Counted from the first letter of the stretch, positions 9,248 through 19,410 are shown. The stretch: 64,000 nt of DNA from Candidatus Thalassarchaeum sp. (GCA_022449345.1 JAKURL010000003.1:34082-98081), one strand, 5' to 3'. Made by a program: numbers and translations. The notes: generated from the sequence alone by a model not told the origin.

Positions 9248-12034
9248 ATGGGAAAGGATTTCGGAAATATACGATTTTCCGGGAAACTGAGACCTTCTCA
9301 AGTGGCTTCATCAAGCATAATTAGAAATGAATTAGAATCGAATTCAAAGGAATTACTTATTGTTGCTCCACCAGGTTCTGGAAAGACAGTACTTGGGTTG
9401 TATGTTTGGTCCGATTTAGTCAGACTTCCAACCTTAGTGCTTAGCCCCAACTCAGCAATACAGGCTCAGTGGGTTGAGAGGGCCAAAGAACTCTTTGACC
9501 TCGATGGAAAGGTTTCGGAAATTGGCACTGACCCCAAAAATCCAGGAATCCTCACATCACTGACATATCAATCGGTTACTTTGCCAAAAAGAGGAGGAGA
9601 GGGACTTGATGATTCAGCCATGGAATTATGGATTAGCAGTCTAATGGACTCTGATTCTAGTGACGGTATAGTTGAAGCCGAAGATCGCGAAAGTGCAATT
9701 TCTTGGATAGTAGATTTGGAGGAAAAGAATCCTGAATATCACTCAGATAGGATGGGCCATTATCGAAAGAAAGTTAGAGATTCACTATCTGAACATGGTA
9801 ATGCGCTTTGGGTGTTGCATGAATCTGCAAAAGCCAACTTGAAGAGGCTCTCTGATGTTGGCATTGGTCTTGTCATTCTTGATGAATGCCATCATCTATT
9901 GGAGCATTGGGGTAGAGTCCTAATTGAGATAGTTGAATTTCTAGATAATCCAATCGTACTGGGGCTGACTGCAACACCTCCAGAGGCAGGTAATGACCCA
10001 TCGGATAATCTCTATCTCGACCTATTTGGGGAGGTTGATTACGAAGTTCCAGTTCCTGCATTAGTTAGAGATGCTAATTTGTCTCCTTACCAAGATCTTG
10101 CATACTTCGTTCGCCCTTCACAAGGTGAGTTGAAATATATCGCAAATGTCGATCAAGACTTTGCTAACTTAATTGACGAACTGAAAAGAGGTCCAGAGAA
10201 ACCAGAGGGGAGAATCCCTAGGCTTGAGGTTTGGTTAGCTAGAATATTGGATGAACTAAGTCTACCGGCTGGTAAAGCAAAAGATTGGGATTCCTTCCGT
10301 AAGAGAGACCCTCACCTCGCTGATGCAGCAAGAGAATTCCTCGTGTCGAGTGGGCTTAGTTTGCCGAAGGACGTCCCTCAGCCATTGGAATCAACAACAT
10401 CTGGTGGAAGAAGTATGGATACGCTGATTACCGTCCTCGATCGATACATCAGAAATGGCTTGATGAGGTCAAAGAGTAAGAAAGATCACGCCCTCGCTGA
10501 AGATGCAAAGAAAAAACTCAGAATGCTAGGTGTCCAGATAACGGATTCTGGTGCAAGAATGTGCGCATCCCCTGTTGGTCGAGTAATGGCTTACGCCTCT
10601 GCTAAGTACGATGCTCTACAGAACATTCTAACTGCCGAAATGCAGGCTCTTGGGCCAGATATTAGAGCAGTCATTGTTACTGACTTTGAGAAAACCTCTG
10701 CCACTGCTTTGGTTGAAGGAGTGTTGGATAAAGAAGCAGGAGGTGCAGTAGCTGCTTACAGGGCAGTTCTACAATCAGAAACTACCGACAGGCTAGATCC
10801 TGTAATGATGACTGGAACTACTGTATTGGTAGATGACGATTTGTTGGATAGGATATTTCCTAGATTTGAGCAGTGGGTTTCCGAAAGGAATCTTGATATC
10901 AAGTTCGATTATGTTGAACGAGGAGATTATTTTGAAATTAGAGGTAAGGGCAAGGATTGGCTACCTCGGTATTACACCATGATGATAACCGAATTATTCC
11001 AAGAAGGGGTCACAAAGTGCTTGGTAGGCACTAGGGGTCTACTAGGGGAAGGTTGGGACGCTAGCCGAATCAATGTACTGGTCGATTTGACTACAGTCAC
11101 CACTAGTATGAGCATAAATCAGCTCCGAGGAAGGTCGTTTAGATTAGACAAACTTTGGCCGGAGAAAGTAGCTAATAATTGGGATATTATTTGTTTGGCT
11201 GACGAATTTTCCAAAGGCTTTGATGATTATTTGAGATTCAAGAGAAAGCACAAGCAGCTCTACGGAGTATGCGACGATGGAGCGATAGAGAAAGGGGTAG
11301 GACATGTCCATCCAGCATTCACCGAGGCTAAGCCGGAGGGTGTGTCCGAAACTATGGAAATATTCAACGAAGAAATGTTGATGAGGGCCAAAAATAGACC
11401 CCGAACAAGGCAACTATGGGGGATTGGAAAGCCCTTCAATGCCGTTCCTAGAGAAGCGGTTGAAATCAAAGGAAATCTTGGAGGAGGTTTCCCACCTGCG
11501 AATTCTATAGGTGTCACAGTCTGGACTGACGAATCTTTGATTCAAGCTATCGCTGACGCAGTTGCAACCTCATTACAAAATTTGGACTTGATAGGATTTG
11601 GTGCTAAAGTTGGTGGTGGAGACAGAAGTGGTGGCTGGATGAGAGCCTACCTTGAGGATGCGACCGAGGAAGAATCCGCAATCTTCGCTGAGGCAATGCA
11701 AGAAATACTAGGTCCACTAAATAATCCAAGGTATGTAATCCCAAGAGAGGTCAAAATAATCAGTGATACTTGGCTTAGCGATTTACTGCCCGAAGTCCTG
11801 GCGAAATACTTTCGAAAGAAGAAAAATACTCTGTCCATGTTTCATACTGTTCCAAAGGTACTTTGCCGCAATAAAGAGGAAGCAATGATATTCCAAAGGC
11901 AATGGAATTTGAAGGTCAGTCCTGGTGAAATAATGTATGGTCACAGCAAGAAAGGCAAGGAACGGGTGGCAGAAATCAACAGAGTCGGACTGGTTCCGAA
12001 AACATCCTTCCATCGCAAGAGTGTATTCCTGTGA
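9248..12034 (+). CDS. Large superfamily 2 DEAD/DEAH helicase
   Basis: APPGSGKTV (Walker A), ILDECHH (motif II), GLTATPP (motif III), GTRGLLGEGWDA and INQLRGRSFR (motifs V/VI); about 250 aa C-terminal domain not recognised. Confidence 0.85.
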   Translation: MGKDFGNIRFSGKLRPSQVASSSIIRNELESNSKELLIVAPPGSGKTVLGLYVWSDLVRLPTLVLSPNSAIQAQWVERAKELFDLDGKVSEIGTDPKNPGILTSLTYQSVTLPKRGGEGLDDSAMELWISSLMDSDSSDGIVEAEDRESAISWIVDLEEKNPEYHSDRMGHYRKKVRDSLSEHGNALWVLHESAKANLKRLSDVGIGLVILDECHHLLEHWGRVLIEIVEFLDNPIVLGLTATPPEAGNDPSDNLYLDLFGEVDYEVPVPALVRDANLSPYQDLAYFVRPSQGELKYIANVDQDFANLIDELKRGPEKPEGRIPRLEVWLARILDELSLPAGKAKDWDSFRKRDPHLADAAREFLVSSGLSLPKDVPQPLESTTSGGRSMDTLITVLDRYIRNGLMRSKSKKDHALAEDAKKKLRMLGVQITDSGARMCASPVGRVMAYASAKYDALQNILTAEMQALGPDIRAVIVTDFEKTSATALVEGVLDKEAGGAVAAYRAVLQSETTDRLDPVMMTGTTVLVDDDLLDRIFPRFEQWVSERNLDIKFDYVERGDYFEIRGKGKDWLPRYYTMMITELFQEGVTKCLVGTRGLLGEGWDASRINVLVDLTTVTTSMSINQLRGRSFRLDKLWPEKVANNWDIICLADEFSKGFDDYLRFKRKHKQLYGVCDDGAIEKGVGHVHPAFTEAKPEGVSETMEIFNEEMLMRAKNRPRTRQLWGIGKPFNAVPREAVEIKGNLGGGFPPANSIGVTVWTDESLIQAIADAVATSLQNLDLIGFGAKVGGGDRSGGWMRAYLEDATEEESAIFAEAMQEILGPLNNPRYVIPREVKIISDTWLSDLLPEVLAKYFRKKKNTLSMFHTVPKVLCRNKEEAMIFQRQWNLKVSPGEIMYGHSKKGKERVAEINRVGLVPKTSFHRKSVFL

Positions 12035-12172
12035 TTATTTCGAGCATCCATTACACTCAATGTTAGATCCTGCGTGCTTGCTACAGAATCGATTGCGACA
12101 AGTAAAGCACCTGAAGTCAAATGCAGAGACTGAATTTTCACAACCTGAATGCCCACAAGACTCATCCCCGGT
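12035..12172 (-). pseudogene. AN1-like zinc-finger coding segment, in frame with and directly downstream of the 12176-12766 ORF stop codon
   Basis: Translation TGDESCGHSGCENSVSAFDFRCFTCRNRFCSKHAGSNIECNGCSK*: CxxC-x4-CxxH core typical of AN1 fingers; no in-frame ATG/GTG/TTG between the TAA and the finger. Could instead be a readthrough domain. Confidence 0.6.
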
Positions 12173-12766
12173 TTATGCTTTGGGCAAGTCATCTGAATTA
12201 TCGACAGAATAACCTTCTTCCCACCATTCATCGCCGATGAGTTCTTCTTTCTTTTCCTCAACAACTTCCTCTTTGAGGCCAAGCACCTTGATCACGTAGG
12301 GACTGTCTAAGAATCGTCCCACATCCGATTCGGGAACACTCCATATTTCTGCGAGCCTCTGTCTTGCATCTTCTAGGGATTTAATGCCCCCTCCTCGTGC
12401 CTCAATGTATGCGATTAATCTGTCATAGGCTCGAATGTAAGAGGGAGCCAGCTCACGGTTGAGATTAAGTGGTTGGGGGTTCCTTTGGGCGGTTCGGTCA
12501 AACGAGGAATAACTCCTCTTCTGTGGCACCTTGCCTTGCTCAAGTCCAACTTTTGTCAGCATCACCACAATAGGGCCAAATGCAAGAAGGAGAATAAGGA
12601 AGCAAAAACGATCATCACCAATTCCTGAAAAAATGCTCAATCCTAGAACACTTGCCGGGACTAAGAACACCCATTTGTTGTCTGTTTGTTCATCTATCCA
12701 CTTGATTACCGCCCAGATGCCACTAAAAATTGCAAAAATTATGAAGAGTACCAATTCTGCTGACAT
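12173..12766 (-). CDS. Small membrane protein with cytoplasmic C-terminal domain
   Basis: MSAELVLFIIFAIFSGIWAVIKWI... two or three hydrophobic segments; start at 12766 preferred over ORF-track 12844. Confidence 0.65.
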   Translation of the reverse strand: MSAELVLFIIFAIFSGIWAVIKWIDEQTDNKWVFLVPASVLGLSIFSGIGDDRFCFLILLLAFGPIVVMLTKVGLEQGKVPQKRSYSSFDRTAQRNPQPLNLNRELAPSYIRAYDRLIAYIEARGGGIKSLEDARQRLAEIWSVPESDVGRFLDSPYVIKVLGLKEEVVEEKKEELIGDEWWEEGYSVDNSDDLPKA

Positions 12767-12911
12767 AGTAATCACTCGATAGTGTGACCCCGGCGCTGTC
12801 CCGGCACCGAGGTCGGTGAGGTACCTAAAGCCGATGCGTAGCATCTGCAGTCATTGCCCTCGTGGGCTCCTTCTTCGGGACAATACGCGGTTGACCCGGC
12901 GGACGATAAAC

Positions 12912-14225
12912 TCAGCGTCGGACAGCGATTCTGATGGACGCGGCTTTGTTGCCTGCTAAATCACTAGAATCTACTTTAATCGGTAAGCCAAGACGATTAC
13001 ACAATTCCAGATGGGAAGATGACCATGGGTGTTGGCATCTTGCGCTGGCATCGTAACCCAAAACGGTGATTGGCTCGAGTTCAGATTCCCAGCCTTTCCC
13101 GCTCATTCTACCGGAAACCCTAATCCAAGAATGTTCGAATCTTCGGAGGTCATTATCAAATTTCTTTAGCCCTATTTTGGATAATCTACTGAGAAGGAAA
13201 TCTCTTGGTATTGCTCTAGGAATAATTGCAAGAACACTACTTCCATCGTACCAATAAGCAACAGGTCCGATATTTTCCCTGTCGAATTTTTCTTGTGCTG
13301 TATTTACTGCCTCAATCGGTTCGCCCCACCTAGCAGGAAGCCACGTTACGAGTGCCGATCTATCCTTTGTCCCCTGTACGTGACTACTAACTTCTATGCT
13401 GACATATTCTTCATTATCAGATTTAGATTTCTTTGGTTTTGAGGCTGATTTTTGTTTGAACTTCAAGCGAGGTAAAGCAAACGTGGGTCTTTTTGGCATT
13501 TTCAAGGACAAATCATGCCTCTGGATATTTTCTACCCAATCGCTTATTGGCACCTCTAACCATTCATCCTCAAGAATCGTACAAACCCATCCTGTTGACC
13601 CGTGTAAAGTGCCAGGGACCCGGATAATCCTACGCGTATCTGCTGTAACAACAGGGTCAACAGGGTGCCCTGCAGCAATCACTCTATCCAGTAATTCCTT
13701 TCTTTGCTCTCTAACCAGTTCTTCTCTTATTTCTGCATCGGGCTCAGAAAACACGCTCCTATCAGGGTCATTTGCAATTAGATGGAATCCTTTACTTCCA
13801 GAGAATGAAACGTGCTGAATTTCTAAGTCGGTATTACTCAATAACCACTCTCTAAGCTCTAAGGTTGCGACTCTCGCCTCATCCAGTTTTTTTCTACAAA
13901 AGGGCCTCATATCTATGTCGAAGACCACCATGTGGTCAAGTAGAATCGGGGCGGGTCTTTTCTTATCCTTGAGTCGAGGTAAATTCACGGGATTTAGCCA
14001 TGATGATGTTGAGACATAAACATCAGTTGGCATCGCACTGGCAAAATCTCTGATAAGTGATTCACTAGAAGAAATCCTCCTCCTAGATGTAATCCAAGGG
14101 CCTTTCAAACTCCTCCATCTAAATTGATGTCTTGTAGGCTTATTTAGCCAACCTAGGTCGATTTGACTAGTTGCATGGTAATGGTGGCCTAGAGACTCCT
14201 CAGTCCATTGCGGCCCACCGACCAT
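12912..14225 (-). CDS. priS: Archaeal DNA primase small (catalytic) subunit
   Basis: VVFDIDMRP (DxD), VSFSGSKGFHL, DTRRIIRVPGTLHGSTG characteristic AEP primase motifs. Confidence 0.88.
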   Translation of the reverse strand: MVGGPQWTEESLGHHYHATSQIDLGWLNKPTRHQFRWRSLKGPWITSRRRISSSESLIRDFASAMPTDVYVSTSSWLNPVNLPRLKDKKRPAPILLDHMVVFDIDMRPFCRKKLDEARVATLELREWLLSNTDLEIQHVSFSGSKGFHLIANDPDRSVFSEPDAEIREELVREQRKELLDRVIAAGHPVDPVVTADTRRIIRVPGTLHGSTGWVCTILEDEWLEVPISDWVENIQRHDLSLKMPKRPTFALPRLKFKQKSASKPKKSKSDNEEYVSIEVSSHVQGTKDRSALVTWLPARWGEPIEAVNTAQEKFDRENIGPVAYWYDGSSVLAIIPRAIPRDFLLSRLSKIGLKKFDNDLRRFEHSWIRVSGRMSGKGWESELEPITVLGYDASARCQHPWSSSHLELCNRLGLPIKVDSSDLAGNKAASIRIAVRR

Positions 14226-14277
14226 AAACCCGAGAATAAGTGCTAGGTCTTGGTTTAATCCCCGTCATCGTCAAAGA

Positions 14278-14961
14278 GTGGGTGCGACTCGCATTGGTGT
14301 GAGGCAGCCCCTAGTCGTGGTCAATCTGAAGACCTACGAGACTGCACATGGTGCCGGTGCTGAAACCCTCGCGCAGGCGATTGCTAGCGTCGAGACAGAT
14401 GCTCGCATGGTCGTCGCAGTCTCAGCCTTCGACTTGTCCGCCGTGGTTGCCGCTGCCCCTGAATTAGAAGTCTGGTGCCAGCATCTCGACCCTGTTGGAT
14501 TTGGCTCATACACCGGATGGCTACACCCTGCAACCGCGGTCGAGCGGGGCGCGACTGGAACTCTAATCAATCACGCTGAGCACAAGGTAAGCATCGAGCA
14601 TGTCGCAATGTTGTTAGATTCAGTTCCTGAAGGATTCACTGTTTGCGCGTGCGCGGCTGATATCGATGAGGCGCGCGCACTATCGGCACTCGAGCCGGAT
14701 TATGTTGCCGTTGAGCCACCGGAATTAATCGGCGGAGACATTTCAGTCACGACCGCAGACCCCACAATCGTCAGCGGAACTGCGGCTGCGGTTCGAGAGA
14801 TTTCTGAACAGGTTGGAATCCTCTGTGGCGCAGGAGTCAAGAATGGCGCAGATGTTGCAGCCGCTATTGAACTTGGAACAACTGGAGTCCTACTCGCTAG
14901 CGGAGTTACGAAGGCAGAGAACCCCTCATCTGTGGTAGAGGATCTTGTCTCTGCTCTTTGA
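14278..14961 (+). CDS. tpiA: Triosephosphate isomerase, archaeal type
   Basis: VVNLKTYETAHG, VAVSAFDL, INHAEHK, VAVEPPELIGG, ILCGAGVKNGADVAAAIELGTTGVLLASGV. Confidence 0.95.
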   Translation: MGATRIGVRQPLVVVNLKTYETAHGAGAETLAQAIASVETDARMVVAVSAFDLSAVVAAAPELEVWCQHLDPVGFGSYTGWLHPATAVERGATGTLINHAEHKVSIEHVAMLLDSVPEGFTVCACAADIDEARALSALEPDYVAVEPPELIGGDISVTTADPTIVSGTAAAVREISEQVGILCGAGVKNGADVAAAIELGTTGVLLASGVTKAENPSSVVEDLVSAL

Positions 14962-14967
14962 ATAGGC

Positions 14968-15075
14968 TCATTGTCGAGCTTGCTTACGAGCGGCCTTACG
15001 CCTTCGTAGTTTCTTCTTACGCCACTTCCAGCGCTGCTTCCCAGCCTTCTTCCACGCACGGGAACCTCGCTTCAT
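14968..15075 (-). CDS. rpl41e: Ribosomal protein eL41 (35 aa)
   Basis: Reverse-strand ATG..TGA ORF MKRGSRAWKKAGKQRWKWRKKKLRRRKAARKQARQ; KWRKKKLRRRKAARKQAR matches the eL41 pattern (KWRKKRMRRLKRKRRKMRARSK). Absent from the ORF track because of length. Confidence 0.75.
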   Translation of the reverse strand: MKRGSRAWKKAGKQRWKWRKKKLRRRKAARKQARQ

Positions 15076-15149
15076 GCGTCGCGCCGACCTGCTGGGCGTA
15101 TTTGATGTAAACGGTGAATCCCTACGGGATAATAGCCTGAGAATGTTGG

Positions 15150-15223
15150 TGGGCGCGCCAGGATTCGAACCCGGGTCACCGGCTTAGAAGGCCAGCATGA
15201 TATCCAGACTACACCACGCACCC
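15150..15223 (-). tRNA. tRNA-Arg (UCU)
   Basis: Full cloverleaf on minus strand: acceptor GGGTGCG/CGCGCCC, anticodon stem CTGGC/GCCGG with loop CTTCTAA, T arm CCGGG-TTCGAAT-CCTGG; CCA encoded at 15147-15149. Confidence 0.95.
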
Positions 15224-15289
15224 ATACCTTCGGCGGTGCTTCCCCTTTGTGAATCCTGCACCTTGAGATGAGCACAATATTCGACTCTA

Positions 15290-16030
15290 TTAGGCCGATG
15301 ATTCTTCTCCATTGTCTTCTTCATCGGTGCTACGATTGAGAATTCCATCGTCTAGCATGTCCTCTCGGATATCCGACTTTGAGCGGCCTGTTGCCTTGGC
15401 AATTTTCTTCAATTTCTTATCCACTCTTCGCTGACTTCCAACCAATTCTCGCACACCATGATAAATCCGTAAGAAGGTCTCGAGAATCGATAGGAGAATT
15501 AGGCTGTTTAGGTAGGAGGCAGCTAGCTCATTTCGATTGTCAATCAACTCTTCGAACTCATTGAATTCAATCGAGGTCGAACCCACCAAGAAAACACCTA
15601 GGACCGCGAAAGGTAGCATCTTCGCTACATCGCGGGACAATTCTTCAGTCCAGTAAGATAGAATCCTAACTGAGCCCACCACCGATGTTGCAATCAGAGC
15701 ATTTCTAGCATGGTCATTCCCATCGGCGAGCAGAGTTAGAATAACCGCCATTACAACTGTCCAGAAGGCGATAATAACCGGAATCGCCAGCGCGTATTGA
15801 ACCAACCATGCGGCGGTTCTAAAGAAGGCACGAATCTTCCCTCCCATGGTCTGGTCGTACTTGCTTAGATCGAGGGTGAGAATGTCTCGCCTTGCTAGCA
15901 TTCGATAGAACATGAAGACGAATCCTGAGTATGCTGCGATGGCGATAATTGCCATCAGTGTAGGAAAAGCCTCTGCGATGAAATCCTCAGCCCAATTAGC
16001 AACTCCGTCGGGGCTTGGCGGCCAATCCAT
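15290..16030 (-). CDS. Integral membrane protein of unknown function
   Basis: Several hydrophobic segments followed by a charged C-terminal domain. Confidence 0.6.
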   Translation of the reverse strand: MDWPPSPDGVANWAEDFIAEAFPTLMAIIAIAAYSGFVFMFYRMLARRDILTLDLSKYDQTMGGKIRAFFRTAAWLVQYALAIPVIIAFWTVVMAVILTLLADGNDHARNALIATSVVGSVRILSYWTEELSRDVAKMLPFAVLGVFLVGSTSIEFNEFEELIDNRNELAASYLNSLILLSILETFLRIYHGVRELVGSQRRVDKKLKKIAKATGRSKSDIREDMLDDGILNRSTDEEDNGEESSA

Positions 16031-16093
16031 GATGTCGTCTTGGTAGCTCCGAGTTCATTGTGATTTTGCCGGATAAATCTCTGTGTTGATTCG

Positions 16094-16639
16094 TTATCTG
16101 CTATTGAACGGACGGACGCACTTTGGGCATCTTTTAGGTAATGACACCCTCCTTCTTTCCCATGTATGACCACACTCTCCACAGATCCAAGACTGTTCGG
16201 GTAGACCTGAGAGAACTTCCTCTCTCATACTCCTCAGAACAGTTGATTCCGACAACTTTGGTGCAGGAGCGACCTCGTTGACAAGTTCCGTGTGTCGATT
16301 GCCATGATCTACCAGACCAGCAGCATGGAGTAACTCGTGAACCAAAGTGTGCAGGTATAGTTTCTCATCATCCTTCAACCGTGGATGTAGTGCAATAGTA
16401 ACAGGACCTGGAGAACCTCTCAATCTGCGTCTACGAAATAACTCGTGGTGATCAAATTCGAACCTAGTATAACCTAAGCGATTGTCCGGAGCATCTGCCC
16501 ATTCCAACGATAGTTGCTTGGCCAAGTGGCGTAGAAACGGTGCATCATCGCGAGACAATCTAGAGGATAACTCATCGAGTATTCCATCAGGTAATTGAGG
16601 GGGTTCATTTGGAGTCGCTGAGACACGCCCCCCGCTCAT
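16094..16639 (-). CDS. SprT-like zinc metallopeptidase domain protein
   Basis: LVHELLHAAGLVDHG (HExxH) plus C-terminal zinc ribbon CGECGHTW...RCPKC. Confidence 0.8.
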   Translation of the reverse strand: MSGGRVSATPNEPPQLPDGILDELSSRLSRDDAPFLRHLAKQLSLEWADAPDNRLGYTRFEFDHHELFRRRRLRGSPGPVTIALHPRLKDDEKLYLHTLVHELLHAAGLVDHGNRHTELVNEVAPAPKLSESTVLRSMREEVLSGLPEQSWICGECGHTWERRRVSLPKRCPKCVRPFNSR

Positions 16640-16692
16640 GGCCTAGCCTACTCAGTTCTCCTTAAATGGCCGTCGCAGGTCGTCATCTCACT

Positions 16693-16766
16693 GGGCGTGT
16701 GGCGCAGCTTGGAAGCGCGCTTCCTTGGCATGGAAGAGGCCCCGAGTTCAAATCTCGGCACGTCCA
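16693..16766 (+). tRNA. tRNA-Ala (GGC)
   Basis: Acceptor GGGCGTG/CACGTCC containing the G3-U70 pair, D stem GCGC/GCGC, anticodon stem CTTCC/GGAAG with loop TTGGCAT, T arm CCGAG-TTCAAAT-CTCGG, encoded CCA. Confidence 0.95.
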
Positions 16767-16983
16767 CCATCTTCCCCCTCGATTTACATCTCGCAAGGAT
16801 GGTCTGATTTGCAATTTTTCCCGAGTTAGAAATTTGCTATTTTCTGCATTTTTCGTCCATTGTGGACGCAGTCAGTCGATTGAAATTTCCTGTTCCGTAA
16901 TATTGTCGAAACGGCATTTAGATACTCAAACTGCATATATTCTATATATGAACCAAAGACTCGCTCGCGGGGATGGACTCTAA

Positions 16984-19228
16984 AATGAGAGCCTTATTGA
17001 TGTGTACGCTGATGATTGCATCAGCTCTTGCCGGGTGTCTCGGCGGAGATGATGATGATGATGGCGACGACGTTGTAGAAGTGTTGGGATGTACCTATTC
17101 CGATGCCAACAACTACAACGCTGACGCCACCAAGGACGATGGATCCTGTGAATATGATCCGGGCTTCGAGCCTGTAGATGGTTGCACCAACCCTGCTGCG
17201 ACTAACTACGACTCGGCTGCGACCCGTGATGATGGATCCTGTGTCATGCCCGATACTGTAATGGGTTGCATGGACGAAGCTGCGAATAACCACGTTTCCG
17301 CAGCCGAGGAAGATGACGGCTCTTGCGATTACGGTATGGCTCAGGGAGACATTATGGCCGCATATGCCGCAGGAGATATGGCATTCTCCGATGCATGGTA
17401 CAACCTATCTGTATCACGAAAGTGCCGTGACTTGGGAACAAACAACCCATGTGAAATGACCCAAATGACGATTGGTGAGGCAGATACTCACGATCCTGCA
17501 GACGCTTATGATTCAGCGTCTGGTGACGTCATTTCCAACGTCTATGATACCCTATACCGCTACGAGGGAGACGGTACCGGTGGTTCGATTATCGTACCAC
17601 GATTGGCAACAGGATTCTCTGTAAGTGCAGACGATTTGACCTACACTTTCTCTCTACGAGACGATGTATACTTTAGCAACGGAGACCACATGACAGCTCA
17701 TGACGCTGTATACTCGTGGTGCCGTGTTATCGGAATGGGTTCTCCATCCTCTGGTGTCAACTGGATTCTAACTCAGTCCTTCGACTGTAATGATGCAGAT
17801 GGAATCCACGATGACTGGGGCGGCGATAGTCTAACTGTCATTGATGACTACACCTTCTCCGTTCAAATCTACGACCCATCCGCTGCATTCGTAGCAACAA
17901 TTGCTTACACAGTTGGATCTGTAATCAACTCTGACCTATGTGAGGCAAACAGGGTTATTGAGATGGATGAGAACGGCAACGTCACTTCTGACGACTACTG
18001 CCACGAATTCATGGACGAGGCTCAAGTAGGTGCTGGAACAAACGCTTACATGGTCGCTCAGTGGGCTCGCGGAACTCGATTGGTTATGGAGCCTAACTGG
18101 ATGTACTGGGAACAAGCAGACTTCAACCTGAACAGAGTTGTTGTCGACCTCGTAGAAGAAACTCAGACTCGTGTACTTGCTCTGCAAGACGGCGAGGTTG
18201 ACCGAGCATACATCCCGTCTGCTCAGAAGACTGAGTTCTGTGAGAACATGGAAGACCTTCCAAACGCCTACGGTAAGGAAGGATTCCGCTGCACTTACCG
18301 CCAGACCTACGGTATCGTGAACGTACCATACAACCACGAGCCAAAGGCTGACATGGCTGATGGAACTGCAGACTATGTCCTCAACCACGACTGTGATGCT
18401 GATGGAACCAATGATTGTAACGTACTAGGTCAGTCGGCTGTAAGGCAGGCACTAAGTTACACCATTGACTATGATACCATCCACACAGAATCCTACAAGG
18501 GAGAATTGATGCCAGTTTATGGCCCAATCCCAACAGGATTCCCGTACGATGATACTCAGTATGAGGTTTTCACCTACGATCTTGCTTACGCTGAGGAAAT
18601 CCTCGACGCTGCAGGATTTATCCGCCAGTACGATTGTGCTTCACTAACATTGACTGAAGCACCAACAGTTGTCGCTGAGGCAGACCGTAATGGTGATGAG
18701 TGCCGACTACCAAACTTGCTCAGGATTCTGACAAACACTGGTAACGACAACAGAATTGCTGTCGCACAGCTATGGGGACCTGCCCTAGAGTCGATTGGTA
18801 TCGCAAACGATAACGCTGACCAACCATGGGCTACCGTTATTGACAACTACATCTATGGAAAGTGGGACCTTTGGGTAATAGGTTGGGGACCTGACTACTT
18901 GGACCCTGATAACTACTGGTCACCATTTGCAGGAAGCGCAGACATCGGAGGAGACGCCTACCACGGCCACTTCCACAATGATGCTCTAGATGCGATTCTG
19001 CTAGATGCAAGAAAGGAACAAGACAGTGACGCCCGTGCACTTCTGTATGCAGATGCATTCGACCTTTGGGTCACTTCACCAACAATGGCTCTACTGGGTC
19101 AGTATGCTGGTGTAGGAGTCGGTTCCGAGACCATGTGCCCACCTGCGTACGACGCAATTGGTGGAGACTACTTCTTCAACTGGGATAAGTTGGCGAAGGT
19201 CTCCGGATCGTACGTCGGCAGTTGCTGA
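16984..19228 (+). CDS. Peptide ABC transporter substrate-binding lipoprotein (DppA/OppA-like) with N-terminal Cys-rich repeats
   Basis: Lipobox ALAGCLGG; family-5 solute-binding features (YTFSLRDDVYFSNGDHMTAHDAVYSW, RQALSYTIDYD, WGPDYLDPDNY); upstream of DppBCDF-like genes. Confidence 0.92.
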
Positions 19229-19265
19229 TAGTTGAAAACCAGATTAAGATCTGATTTACGAAAAC

Positions 19266-19295
19266 CCCCGCGTCGGGCTTGTTCCCGGCGTGGGG
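19266..19295 (+). terminator. 12-bp stem hairpin between substrate-binding protein and permease genes
   Basis: CCCCGCGTCGGG-cttgtt-CCCGGCGTGGGG pairs over 12 positions including two G-U. Confidence 0.5.
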
Positions 19296-19410
19296 TAAAT
19301 ATTCGAAATAACTGGCTAGCGTCGAGCATTGAGAAAATGGAAGGCAGTATTCATTCACAACAGTGATTGACTACTCGCTATCACACAGAGATTGTTGGTT
19401 GTGAGTCAGC

